A DNA stretch of 64,000 nucleotides, taken from contig NZ_JAHNZZ010000001.1 in assembly GCF_019039215.1 (NCBI RefSeq), forward strand, positions 21,872 through 85,871, in the 5' to 3' direction. The translations under genes and the position numbers were made by a program. This stretch comes from Bacillus sp. FJAT-29790. GTDB taxonomy: Bacteria; Bacillota; Bacilli; Bacillales; Cytobacillaceae. The notes below the pieces were generated by a model. The model made no database searches and had not been told where the DNA came from. It worked only from the letters and a program-made list of their open reading frames with translations. The stretch's first letter is position 1, and every line of letters starts with the position of its first letter. This document shows, piece by piece, positions 34,015-42,794 of this stretch.

Positions 34015-34055
34015 TATCAAACAAGGAGTAGTAGACAAACTGCTCCTTGTTTGAT
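34015..34055. terminator. Long perfect-stem hairpin before the tetR stop
   Basis: ATCAAACAAGGAG pairs with CTCCTTGTTTGAT around a loop of about 15 bases. It lies 23 bp past the stop of the minus-strand tetR gene. The T-tail is weak on both sides. Confidence 0.55.
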
Positions 34056-34077
34056 TAAGTTGCTTTTAAGATATTGA

Positions 34078-34623
34078 TTATAGATTCCTATCTAATAATA
34101 TTCCTGCTTGCTCTGCCATGACGTGAGGGGGATAAGGCATCCCATTCTTGAACCACCATTCCACTGACCCAACAATTGCCGCTCCAAAAAATTGAACAAT
34201 AAAATCCTCACTTAATCCGTGATTTTTCCCTCCTGTTACATTCACTTCATTCTTTAGCTCTTTTACGACAAACTCTAGGAACCGATTGCGAAAAAAAGGG
34301 ACTTCTTTGTTCGCTAACATTGTTGAAAAGAATAAAAAATTACGTTCAAAGTATTCGAACCATATACGGTTTGCATTTACAAAATCTATTTCAGCTGCTG
34401 ATTCGCACAATTCTCGCAACCTGTTAATATGTTCTTCAATGAGTTTATCTAGTAGATCAAATTTATCCATGTAATGGTGATAAACGGTTCTTCGCCCAAC
34501 ATTTGCTTTATCAGAAATATCCTTTATCGTAATTTTATCGAAATTTTTTTCAGACATCAGTTCAATAAAGGCTTTTTTTATTGCTTCTTGGGATTTGAGT
34601 ATTCTTCTATCCACCATAGACAT
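34078..34623 (-). CDS. TetR/AcrR family transcriptional regulator
   Basis: A 181-residue regulator: N-terminal helix-turn-helix at about 8-55 (KKAFIELMSEKNFDKITIKD, then ISDKANVGRRTVYHHYMDKF) and a C-terminal ligand domain ending VGSVEWWFKNGMPYPPHVMA, which fits the TetR_C_7/DhaS-like group. The ATG at 34623 has GGTGA 8 bp upstream. Codons from 34662 lack a site. It is divergent from the metallo-hydrolase gene, the obvious candidate target. These two genes lie between yisK and yisL, which are neighbours in B. subtilis. Confidence 0.85.
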   Translation of the reverse strand: MSMVDRRILKSQEAIKKAFIELMSEKNFDKITIKDISDKANVGRRTVYHHYMDKFDLLDKLIEEHINRLRELCESAAEIDFVNANRIWFEYFERNFLFFSTMLANKEVPFFRNRFLEFVVKELKNEVNVTGGKNHGLSEDFIVQFFGAAIVGSVEWWFKNGMPYPPHVMAEQAGILLDRNL

Positions 34624-34945
34624 TCTGAGAGTCACCAAACTTTCTTGAAAATAATTACACAAGTTTAATCAATATGTGCATTAAGGCACAAAACGTGGTC
34701 ATTTGATTATTGAAGAAATCCTGTTTTTATTTTAAATTATACACATATGCGCGATATTGCACCATTATGTATTATTCTGCTAACATCAAATTTATGTAGC
34801 TTCGAGATAATAGAAGAAAATTACATGAAAAAAGGGTTTGAAATGTCAAATATAGAAGGACTACACCCCACATAGAGGATGATTGGGGATTTTGCACCAA
34901 AACTTGTTCTTGCAACAAATGTTAAGAAAGGAATTGTGAAAAAAA

Positions 34946-36043
34946 GTGATATATTTATTCATTTTTTTCGTTGTATTATGTGTTGTCTTTTCATTGTTTA
35001 TTAACTTACATCCAGCATTCGGCGGGAACCCTAGTAAAGAACAAAAAGAAGTGTATGAGAAGTTTGATAATTATGACAAAGGTAAATTTGTTAATCAGAT
35101 GCCAACAAGGTTGAATATGAGTTTAGCTGATTACTTCTCTCTGATGAAGGAGTCTATTTCAGGTCGTAAAGATCGCAATCCTGCCGGTCAAGTTTCTGTC
35201 GCAGAGATTGATTGGAACAAAATTAAAAGTGAAGAAGATAGTTTAACTTGGTTTGGGCATTCTGCTTTTTTACTCAGTATCGATAACAAAAAGATCCTTG
35301 TAGACCCCATGTTAGGTCCAGTAGCTTCACCCGTTTCTTTTGCAGGAAGCAAACGCTACAGTGAAGATATGTTGCATATTATCGATAGAATGCCGCCTAT
35401 TGATGCCGTCTTCATTACCCATGATCATTACGATCACCTAGATTATCCATCCATTCGAAAGCTGAAGGAAAAGGTCGGTCAATTCTTCGTTCCTTATGGT
35501 GTAAGTGCTCACTTGATCCGATGGGGAGTTGCAAAAGAAAACATAACAGAATTTAATTGGTGGGATGAAACGGAGTTCCAAGGTTTAACGGTTGCATTCA
35601 CTCCATCCAAACACTTCTCTGGAAGAGGGCTTTTTAATCGGGATACGACGTTATGGGGTGGTTGGGTCATTCTTGGTAAAGATACCCGTTTCTATACCAG
35701 TGGGGATGGTGGTTATGATTCACAATTCAAGGAAATCGGGCAAAAATACGGACCTTTTGACATCACTTTAATTGAAGGCGGTCAATACGACCGACGTTGG
35801 TCTTGGGTTCATATGACACCAGAACAAGCTGTACAGGCTAATTTAAATGTAAATGGGAAGAATATGATGTTAGTTCATTGGGGAGCTTTTACGCTTGCTT
35901 ATCACAGTTGGACAGAACCTATAGATCGCGCATTAATAGAGGCAAAGAAAGCAGAACGGAATCTCATCGCCCCTAAAATTGGTGAAACTGTTCGATTAAC
36001 TGGAGAGCTATCTGTTCCTGTCTCATCATGGTGGAAAATGTAA
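34946..36043 (+). CDS. Membrane-anchored MBL-fold hydrolase (NAPE-PLD/UlaG-like)
   Basis: A 365-residue metallo-beta-lactamase-fold protein with an N-terminal hydrophobic anchor (about 2-20). The core has WFGHSAFLLSIDNKKILVDP, the zinc signature THDHYDHLDY (about 152-161), FTPSKHFSGRG and MLVHWGAFTLAYHSW, all typical of the N-acyl-phosphatidylethanolamine phospholipase D-like branch. A lipid or phosphodiester substrate near the membrane is likely but unproven. The GTG start at 34946 has AAAGGAA 12 bp upstream. Divergent from a TetR gene that may control it. Confidence 0.82.
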   Translation: MIYLFIFFVVLCVVFSLFINLHPAFGGNPSKEQKEVYEKFDNYDKGKFVNQMPTRLNMSLADYFSLMKESISGRKDRNPAGQVSVAEIDWNKIKSEEDSLTWFGHSAFLLSIDNKKILVDPMLGPVASPVSFAGSKRYSEDMLHIIDRMPPIDAVFITHDHYDHLDYPSIRKLKEKVGQFFVPYGVSAHLIRWGVAKENITEFNWWDETEFQGLTVAFTPSKHFSGRGLFNRDTTLWGGWVILGKDTRFYTSGDGGYDSQFKEIGQKYGPFDITLIEGGQYDRRWSWVHMTPEQAVQANLNVNGKNMMLVHWGAFTLAYHSWTEPIDRALIEAKKAERNLIAPKIGETVRLTGELSVPVSSWWKM

Positions 36044-36214
36044 ATTGAGAAAAACAGGGCATAGCTTTGATATTTTGACTTCTCGGTACGCACAAACTGG
36101 AGCAATAAAGGAAGCATATAATCCCAATAGCTATTACTATAAACACCTTAAGTTTAGGATTTTCCTTTTAGATATGATATGATGTAAACGAAATTTTATT
36201 TAGGAGGCCGTGAA

Positions 36215-36571
36215 ATGATACATGCTCATATCACAACGTGGGTTGTAGCACTTGTTTTATTTTTCGTTGCAATTGGATTAAATAAAAGTGGCAAAGCAAA
36301 AGGCTTAAAAGTTGTTCAAATGATTTTAAGACTTTTTTATTTGCTAATTATCGGTACAGGGGTTTGGATCTTAAGCTCGATTCATAGCATTGATACCCTC
36401 TATGTAATAAAATCATTAGTCGGCATTTTGGTTATCGGCATGATGGAAATGATCATTGTTCGGTCGGTAAAAGGAAAGAACACAGCGATTTTTTGGCTGC
36501 TGTTTATTGTTTCCTTTGTTCTTGTTCTTTATTTAGGCTTTATTAAACTGCCATTAACTTTCCTTCCCTAA
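36215..36571 (+). CDS. yisL: UPF0344 membrane protein YisL
   Basis: A 118-residue protein with four hydrophobic helices (about 7-24, 35-55, 62-82, 92-112). It has the family opening MIHAHITTWVVALVLFFVA and the same length as B. subtilis YisL. The function is unknown. AGGAGG lies 8 bp before the ATG. Downstream of yisK in B. subtilis, here separated from it by the tetR/metallo-hydrolase pair. Confidence 0.9.
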   Translation: MIHAHITTWVVALVLFFVAIGLNKSGKAKGLKVVQMILRLFYLLIIGTGVWILSSIHSIDTLYVIKSLVGILVIGMMEMIIVRSVKGKNTAIFWLLFIVSFVLVLYLGFIKLPLTFLP

Positions 36572-36723
36572 AGAAATTAAAATAAAATAGTTAATAATCC
36601 CTGAAAAGTTGCTGATAAGGCAGCTTTTTCTTTATTTTGACATGTCATGATTACTAGATTTATGGTATTTTTAACATGATGAGGAATATGTTGCAAAAAT
36701 TAACTTAACTAGTGGTGGTTCGA

Positions 36724-38793
36724 ATGGCTAAAACAATAACTTGTCTTTATGAAGATAATGAGCAATTAAATAGTTTCATAGAAAAACACAATCTTTGCGG
36801 ACATCAGAACCTGCTTGTTCAAGTATTTTCAGGTAGAACAGACAGGTCTTTTCTCCTGCAACTGCAAAATATAATAAGAGCGATGATTCCTTTAGCGAAG
36901 GTCATAGGATGGGCAACTGCTGGGGAAAAAAATAAAGATCAAATGACTGAAAACGAAGTGGTCCTTTCTTTTACAATTTTTGAGAAAATAGATTTGAAAA
37001 GGGTTTTCCTGCAGCAAGATTTCTTTGAAAACGGATTTGAAATGGGGGAAAGCTTTACACGCTTTATAGAAGCAACAAATAGCGAGTTTCTTATACTGAA
37101 TGAGAGTTTAAAAGTATCTGAGCAACATTTTAAATCTCTTTTTGACAATAATGATGATTTTGTTTATTCAACGGATTTGCATGGCAATATTACAAGTGTC
37201 AACCCAGCTTTTGAAAAAACGTTCGGATACAATATAAATGAAATCATTGGACAATCAGCAGTTAAATATGTCATGAGTGAGGATGTTCCCAAGGTCAAGA
37301 TGTATTTTTATAAAGCTATAAATGGGAAAGAACAACACTATAATCTTAATCTCAAATCTAAGTTAGGGGTCATAAATTTTTTCCATATTAAAAACCTTCC
37401 GATTACAGTCAATGGGGAATGCGTAGGTGTTTATGTCATCGGGAGAAATATGACAGAGCAAAAGAAAATAGAAGAGAAAATAACAGAGTTAGCTTTTTTT
37501 GACCTAGAGACAGGGCTCCCAAACCGAACGAAATTCACAGAACAGCTTGAAATGATGCTGTTAAGCGCGAAAAAGCTAAAGCAGGTGCTCGCGGTTCTTT
37601 CCATTGATATCGATCGTTTTAAGATCATTAATGATAGCCTAGGTCATTTTGCGGGCGATATGATTTTAAAGGAAATGGCAAATCGAATTGAAAAAAGCCT
37701 TCCAAGCGGGGCTTATATTGGAAGGTTTGGCGGCGATAAATTTACAGTGATTCTATCAAAGGATATTCATGTCGAAGCAGTGATGAATACAGCCAAAAAC
37801 ATTCTTAATAAAATTGCCAACCCTGTTTTTTTTGAAGACCAAGATTTCTATGTGACTGCGAGTATAGGTGTAAGCCTTTATCCAGAAGATGGATTAGATG
37901 AACATGCTCTATTGAAAAATGCGGACATAGCAACGAATCGTTCAAAAGTTCAAGGGGGTAACCGAGTTACTTTCTTTTCAACCGAAATGAATGACCAGGC
38001 AATGATCAGATTTGAACTGGAAAGTTATTTAAGGAAGGCTCTCCCGAAAAAGGAATTTTATTTAATGTTTCAGCCATTGATTCATTTGGATACCGGGGAG
38101 ATATTCGGAAGCGAGGCATTGATCCGCTGGAATCATCCTAAGCTTGGTATCGTATCACCGGCAGAGTTCATTCCATTAGCTGAAGAAACGGGACTAATAC
38201 AAGAAATCGGCAACTGGGTACTTATGACAGCGTGTAAGCAAAATAAAAAATGGCAATCCCTCGGATACGGAAATTTATCTATTTCAGTCAATGTATCGGC
38301 CCACCAGTTTCAACAGCCTGATTTCTTGAAAGAGGTAAAAAGAGCATTGACGGAATCAAAACTTGAGCCTCAATACTTAACATTGGAGTTAACTGAGAGT
38401 ACGATGCTCAGGGATGTTAATTATAGCATTCTAGTTATGAAGGCATTGCAAAAACTTGGTGTAAAGGTGTCAATCGATGATTTTGGAACAGGATATTCTT
38501 CGTTAAGTTACTTGAAGGATTTACCGATTGACACGTTAAAAATTGATCGCTCCTTCATCAATAATCTTCGGATCAATACATCTGATATTGCGATCGTCAA
38601 AGCGATCATTACGATGGGCCACGGCTTAGACGTCGAAATTGTGGCCGAAGGAGTCGAAACAAAAGAACAAATCGACCTTCTGAAAGAATTAAAATGCCAA
38701 TATGCACAAGGTTTTTATCTTCATAGGCCGCTTATGATAGATGATTTTGAAATAGGATTGAGTAAAGTGGGAAAAGGTACTAGTATCAATTAA
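36724..38793 (+). CDS. FIST-like/PAS/GGDEF(degenerate)/EAL cyclic-di-GMP protein
   Basis: A 689-residue cytoplasmic signalling protein without membrane helices. Residues about 1-130 resemble part of a FIST_N sensor (VIGWATAGEK). A PAS domain covers about 137-245 (FKSLFDNNDDFVYSTDLHGN), GGDEF about 255-415 and EAL about 430-680. The GGDEF signature reads RFGGDKF, with the catalytic glutamate replaced by lysine, so cyclase activity is unlikely. The EAL part keeps EALIRWNHP, SVNVSAHQF, ELTES, IDDFGTGYSS, LKIDRSF and EGVET, so it should be a working phosphodiesterase. FIST is normally much longer, so this sensor looks truncated. AGTGGTGG lies 7 bp upstream of the ATG at 36724. Confidence 0.87.
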   Translation: MAKTITCLYEDNEQLNSFIEKHNLCGHQNLLVQVFSGRTDRSFLLQLQNIIRAMIPLAKVIGWATAGEKNKDQMTENEVVLSFTIFEKIDLKRVFLQQDFFENGFEMGESFTRFIEATNSEFLILNESLKVSEQHFKSLFDNNDDFVYSTDLHGNITSVNPAFEKTFGYNINEIIGQSAVKYVMSEDVPKVKMYFYKAINGKEQHYNLNLKSKLGVINFFHIKNLPITVNGECVGVYVIGRNMTEQKKIEEKITELAFFDLETGLPNRTKFTEQLEMMLLSAKKLKQVLAVLSIDIDRFKIINDSLGHFAGDMILKEMANRIEKSLPSGAYIGRFGGDKFTVILSKDIHVEAVMNTAKNILNKIANPVFFEDQDFYVTASIGVSLYPEDGLDEHALLKNADIATNRSKVQGGNRVTFFSTEMNDQAMIRFELESYLRKALPKKEFYLMFQPLIHLDTGEIFGSEALIRWNHPKLGIVSPAEFIPLAEETGLIQEIGNWVLMTACKQNKKWQSLGYGNLSISVNVSAHQFQQPDFLKEVKRALTESKLEPQYLTLELTESTMLRDVNYSILVMKALQKLGVKVSIDDFGTGYSSLSYLKDLPIDTLKIDRSFINNLRINTSDIAIVKAIITMGHGLDVEIVAEGVETKEQIDLLKELKCQYAQGFYLHRPLMIDDFEIGLSKVGKGTSIN

Positions 38794-38802
38794 TCAGTAT
38801 GT

Positions 38803-38830
38803 GAAGCCTGCCCTTTAGGCAGGCTTCTTA
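38803..38830 (+). terminator. Terminator after the EAL gene
   Basis: GAAGCCTGCC pairs with GGCAGGCTTC around CTTTA. The tail is TTAC-rich. The remaining 270 bp to the next gene hold another hairpin with a T-tail near 38972-39010 and no convincing gene. Confidence 0.7.
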
Positions 38831-39097
38831 CTTACTTACATTCATTATGTTAGTTTGGTAATTTATCCTTAAAGATTTATTATTGTCTATTGTGGTGTTA
38901 ATACGCCTAAAATGCAATACCGAGCTCATACCCTACAAGCTGCCTGATGAAATAACTTGTCTAACTTTATGGGGTCAGTTCAATTTCATTTCCGAAATGA
39001 ACTGCTTTTTTATTAACTATAATAAATATTTTTTGTATGCGGGTACCTCAAAAGAGAAGGGGAAGGACTCGATCTGAATCATTATCGTAATTTCTAC

Positions 39098-39661
39098 CTA
39101 TGACGAGATTTTTTCAATAATCATTCTTTTCCCGCTGTTTAATGTAAATTCGAAGCGATCATTTGTTTTTTCGAAATAGCTAAAATGGTGCTGGACATTG
39201 CAGATATGCTCTTGGTTATCAAAAACAATAAAATTAACCCCGCTCTTTCTCTCGCTGGCATCGAGAAAGGATAATTGGTTGTAACAATAAATACAATCAT
39301 AGACAGAAAATTGTAAGGAATTTAATGTCGTAATAAATTGAAAAAAAGCATCATCATTCATTTCATCTAATAATTTTTCTAAAGAAAAGACAAGAAGCTT
39401 GCGGATGCGGACACTGTCCTGATCTTTCAGATGAAAGATTTCATCTGAAAAAGCTAATTTGCCATCTTCAAATAAAATCCCTTTTTTCCAGCGCTTAAAT
39501 CGAAATAGCTCAATTTCTTGGTGAAGGAATTCATCTAATAAAGATGCTTCTTCTGTTTCCTTATCAAAAAACACCCACTGATTATTAATAAATTCGATTG
39601 TCCCTTCAGTAAATGCTCGATTTTGGTACTCTATTAGTTTCATTCGCTGCTGTCTATTCAT
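39098..39661 (-). CDS. DUF2777-like hypothetical protein
   Basis: A 187-residue soluble protein. It opens MNRQQRMKLIEYQNRAFTEG and has a beta-rich N-terminal half in which ELFRFKRWKKGILFEDGKLA resembles an SH3-like barrel. The C-terminal half contains DCIYCYNQLSFLDASERKSG with paired cysteines. I recall this wording from the Bacillaceae DUF2777 family, whose function is unknown. A GGAGG site lies just before the ATG. It stands alone, and the 365 bp upstream contain a family B remnant but no gene. Confidence 0.65.
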   Translation of the reverse strand: MNRQQRMKLIEYQNRAFTEGTIEFINNQWVFFDKETEEASLLDEFLHQEIELFRFKRWKKGILFEDGKLAFSDEIFHLKDQDSVRIRKLLVFSLEKLLDEMNDDAFFQFITTLNSLQFSVYDCIYCYNQLSFLDASERKSGVNFIVFDNQEHICNVQHHFSYFEKTNDRFEFTLNSGKRMIIEKISS

Positions 39662-39891
39662 AAAAAACCTCCATTTGCTTCCCTCACAATCTTTTTAGAC
39701 AGTTTTCTCTATTTTTATAACCCCATGAGAGGCAAATACCCTTTATCTTAGATATCCGAAAATTACTCCTTATAAAAGGATATTCCTTTTACGGACATTC
39801 TGATACAAAATACAGATAGCTATCCCTATTTCCGCTAAGAATTGTTTGACGGAAGGGGGGAGAAAAGGCTACTCTTAAAGGGTTGAACTTT

Positions 39892-39962
39892 AACTTTATT
39901 CAGCAGAAGTCTCTTAACGATATAAGTGGAGAGATGGACGCAAATACGCCAAGGCGAATTTG
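39892..39962 (+). repeat. Family B repeat, copy 4 (short remnant)
   Basis: Keeps the left end (AACTTTATTCAGCAGAAGTC, then ATATAAGTGGAGAGATG) and the right end (GCAAATACGCCAAGGCGAAT). About 120 bp of the full element between them is lost. Confidence 0.82.
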
Positions 39963-40025
39963 GTGGTAAGCAAAGCCTATTAACAAAATGGCTTTTGGAT
40001 TTTTTAAGGAGGAAGAGGAGCGGCG

Positions 40026-41570
40026 ATGAAAAAAAGAGTTTGGACTCTCATCTTAATCCCTTTACTTCTTTTTTACGCCCTACCCGTAGGGGCAGTTGAA
40101 AAAGAAGATCGTAAATGGCAGGATGAATCAATTTATTTTTTAATGGTGGATCGCTTTAACAACGGGGATTTTCACAATGATTTTCATGTTGATGTAAAAG
40201 ATCCTGAAGCCTTCCATGGCGGAGATTTTCAGGGGATTATGAACAAGCTGGACTATATTAAAGATATGGGCTTTACAACTATTTGGCTAACACCAATCTT
40301 TGATAATGAGGATAATGGATATCATGGCAATTGGATAAATGATTTTTATAATACAGAAGAACATTTCGGCACAATGGAAGAGTTTAAAGCTCTTGTTCAA
40401 GAAGCGCATAAAAGAGATATGAAGGTAATTCTGGATTTTGTCGTTAGTCATGTTGGCCTAAACCATCCGTGGCTAAATGAACCAGATAAAAAAGATTGGT
40501 TCAATGATCAAGAGGAAATGATACATTCGGAAGATCAGCAAGACCTTAAAGCTGGCTGGATGAATGGGCTACCTAAATTAAATCAGGAAAATCCGGAAGT
40601 AAAGAATTATTTAATTGATGCCGCCAAATGGTGGATTGAAGAAACAAATATTGATGGCTACTATCTTGACGCTATTGATTCTGTTCCTAAAAGCTTTACA
40701 ACTGAATTTGCTAAAGAAGTAAAAAAAACGAAAGATCAATTCTATCTTTTGGGTGATGTGCGCTCAAATGATCCTGCTATCATTTCCGGGTATCAAGATA
40801 CAGGGATTGATGGGTTTATTAATTATCCTCTAACTGAAAAATTACGGCCCGCTTTTGATCAGGTTGATAAGTCTTTAAAAGACCTTTTTACAGTCGAGGA
40901 TCAAAACAGCTCCATCTATAGCAATCCATATTTAATGGGAACCTTGATGGATAATAATCATATAATCCGATTTACACATGATGCGATTACCAAGAACCAG
41001 CATCCTGGACCAAGATGGAAGCTGGCACTTACCTACCTGTACACTACACCGGGAATCCCTATCGTTTATTATGGCAGTGAAATTGCATTAGACGGCGGTG
41101 AGGGATCAGATAACTATCGGCAAATGGATTTCCGCACCGATAAGGATCTCATTGAACACATCACAAAAATAGGTGAGCTGCGGAATACTCTTCCTAGTTT
41201 AACAAGAGGGACAATGGAACTATTGGTAGTAGATAATGGGCTGGCTGTTTATAAACGGACGTTGGAGAACGAAACGACGGTCATTGCGATCAATAATACG
41301 TCCGAGTCCCAAAGTGTGACGATCAATGCGGCGCAGTTGGAAGCGGACAAGGAATTAAGAGGATTGCTAAACGGAGACCTAGTTAGAAGCACGGATGATG
41401 GTCAATACACGATATTTATCGACCGGGAAGAGGCAGAGGTTTATGTTTTAGCTGAAAAAACAGGCTTGAATCTCTCATTTATTTCGGCTATGGTAATCGT
41501 CTATGGTACATTTATAATTTTCATTATTCTTCTTAGGAAAAGATCGAAGAGAAATAAACCCCAAGAATAA
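40026..41570 (+). CDS. Secreted, membrane-anchored GH13 alpha-amylase-like protein with degenerate catalytic motifs
   Basis: A 514-residue extracytoplasmic protein: signal peptide (1-23, ending PVGAVEK), GH13 barrel (about 30-400), small C-terminal beta domain, then a membrane helix at about 478-500 with a basic tail (RKRSKRNK). The usual GH13 regions are recognisable but altered. Region I is DFVVSHVG (Asn to Ser). Region II is GYYLDAID (Arg to Tyr, nucleophile Asp kept). Region III is LLGDV (acid/base Glu to Asp). Region IV is DNNHIIRF in place of DNHDxxRF. Three or four invariant residues are therefore changed. It may bind rather than cleave alpha-glucans. GGAGGAAGAGGAG precedes the ATG. 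Confidence 0.85.
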   Translation: MKKRVWTLILIPLLLFYALPVGAVEKEDRKWQDESIYFLMVDRFNNGDFHNDFHVDVKDPEAFHGGDFQGIMNKLDYIKDMGFTTIWLTPIFDNEDNGYHGNWINDFYNTEEHFGTMEEFKALVQEAHKRDMKVILDFVVSHVGLNHPWLNEPDKKDWFNDQEEMIHSEDQQDLKAGWMNGLPKLNQENPEVKNYLIDAAKWWIEETNIDGYYLDAIDSVPKSFTTEFAKEVKKTKDQFYLLGDVRSNDPAIISGYQDTGIDGFINYPLTEKLRPAFDQVDKSLKDLFTVEDQNSSIYSNPYLMGTLMDNNHIIRFTHDAITKNQHPGPRWKLALTYLYTTPGIPIVYYGSEIALDGGEGSDNYRQMDFRTDKDLIEHITKIGELRNTLPSLTRGTMELLVVDNGLAVYKRTLENETTVIAINNTSESQSVTINAAQLEADKELRGLLNGDLVRSTDDGQYTIFIDREEAEVYVLAEKTGLNLSFISAMVIVYGTFIIFIILLRKRSKRNKPQE

Positions 41571-41650
41571 ATGAATGGTATCGTTATGCGGGGTGAAATA
41601 GGGTCTATTCTAAGATATTGTTGCTAGTGAATATTTTATTCCCTAAAGAA

Positions 41651-41690
41651 ATTGGTCGCCACGAACTTCTTATGGTGACCAATTTTTTTA
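41651..41690 (+). terminator. Terminator after the GH13 gene
   Basis: ATTGGTCGCCA pairs with TGGTGACCAAT (one mismatch) and is followed by seven T residues. Confidence 0.75.
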
Positions 41691-41700
41691 TTCAAGGTTC

Positions 41701-41810
41701 TTTTGGTCACCAATCATCCTTTTGATGCCCGTTTTTGTCTTTGCGAGGTGTTTTCGTCACCAATTCTCCCTCTAGTGCTCATTTTTCCTCTGTTTATATT
41801 TTGGTGTTAC
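41701..41810. repeat. Two-unit 50-bp imperfect tandem repeat
   Basis: TTTTGGTCACCAATCATCC at 41701 recurs as TTTTCGTCACCAATTCTCC at 41751, exactly 50 bp later. Both are followed by a similar GATGCCCGTTTTTG / AGTGCTCATTTTTC stretch, and a partial third TTTTGGTGTTAC starts near 41799. It overlaps the end of the SDR gene. Confidence 0.6.
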
Positions 41811-42682
41811 CCATTTACTATCGTCCCGCCATTTACATGAATCATCTGCCCGCTGACATAGGATGAATCATCACATGCCAAGTATACATAGGTTGGGGCA
41901 AGTTCGTACGGTTGACCTGCGCGGCCAAAAGGCGTGTCTGTTCCAAATTGAGCTACTTTATCAGCAGAGAAAGTCGACGGGATCAGCGGCGTCCAGATGG
42001 GTCCTGGTGCCACACCATTTACACGGATTCCTTGTCCTGCGAGTGACATGGCAAGTGATCGGGTAAAGGAAACAACCGCCCCTTTTGTCGAAGAATAATC
42101 AATCAGCTGCTCATTTCCTTCATAGGCTGTTATTGAAGCGGTATTAATAATGGAACTCCCTTTTTTTAAGTGCGGCAGAACCATTTTTGTTAAATAAAAA
42201 TAGGAAAAGATGTTGGTCCGGAAGGTTCTTTCCAGTTGGTCTGATGAAATATTAAGGAGACTCTCCTGCGGGTGCTGCTCTGCCGCGTTATTAACCAACA
42301 CATCTATTTTACTAAGCTTTTCGATCGTTTTATTGGCAACCTCCCTGCAAAATGATTCATTTCCGATATCTCCTGGAATTAATAAACATTCTTGTCCTTC
42401 TGATTCGATTAATTGCTTCGTTTCTTGCGCATCTTCGTGTTCTTCCAGATAGGCGATCGCAATATTTGCCCCTTCTTTGGCAAAATAGATTGCTGCCGCT
42501 TTTCCAATCCCGCTGTCACCGCCTGAAATTAAGGCAACTTTTCCTTGCAATTTCCCAGATCCTTTATAATTAGCATCCACAGAGATAGGCTTTGGCTGCA
42601 TGCGATCTTCAACCCCAGGCTGTTTATTCTGATGCTGTGGGGGAAATCCGTTTGGCCTATTTTGATTTTGTTTGTTTGGCAT
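41807..42682 (-). CDS. SDR family oxidoreductase (general-stress-type)
   Basis: A 291-residue short-chain dehydrogenase with a glutamine- and proline-rich N-terminal extension (1-45). Cofactor motif GGDSGIGKAAAIYFA (about 58-72), NNAAEQHPQ (about 135-143), catalytic Ser in NTASITAYEGN and YSSTKGA supplying Tyr and Lys. The layout is that of YdaD/YhdF/YhxD-type stress proteins in Bacillus, whose substrates are unknown. The ATG at 42682 has GGAGG 8 bp upstream. The five extra codons of the longer frame include that site. Confidence 0.88.
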   Translation of the reverse strand: MPNKQNQNRPNGFPPQHQNKQPGVEDRMQPKPISVDANYKGSGKLQGKVALISGGDSGIGKAAAIYFAKEGANIAIAYLEEHEDAQETKQLIESEGQECLLIPGDIGNESFCREVANKTIEKLSKIDVLVNNAAEQHPQESLLNISSDQLERTFRTNIFSYFYLTKMVLPHLKKGSSIINTASITAYEGNEQLIDYSSTKGAVVSFTRSLAMSLAGQGIRVNGVAPGPIWTPLIPSTFSADKVAQFGTDTPFGRAGQPYELAPTYVYLACDDSSYVSGQMIHVNGGTIVNG

Positions 42683-42756
42683 TTTGTAAACCTCCACCTA
42701 GAAAGGATAATTAATCACTTTCCTAGTATGGAGTGAAAGCCCGTGGATTATTAAAT

Positions 42757-42790
42757 CAAAAAAAGAACGGACTAATTTCCGTTCTTTTTT
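42757..42790. terminator. Terminator between yitK and the SDR gene
   Basis: AAAAAAGAACGG pairs with CCGTTCTTTTTT. T-runs occur on both strands. It ends the minus-strand yitK transcript. Confidence 0.85.
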
Positions 42791-42794
42791 CATA

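Noticed and set aside
38883..39077. 64-codon open frame on the plus strand
   Set aside because: No ribosome site and no sensible composition. It contains a hairpin with a T-tail near 38972-39010.
13837..39962. Family B copies as an intact IS200/IS605 transposon
   Set aside because: No tnpA or tnpB coding sequence exists in or near any copy. Only end-like structures are present.
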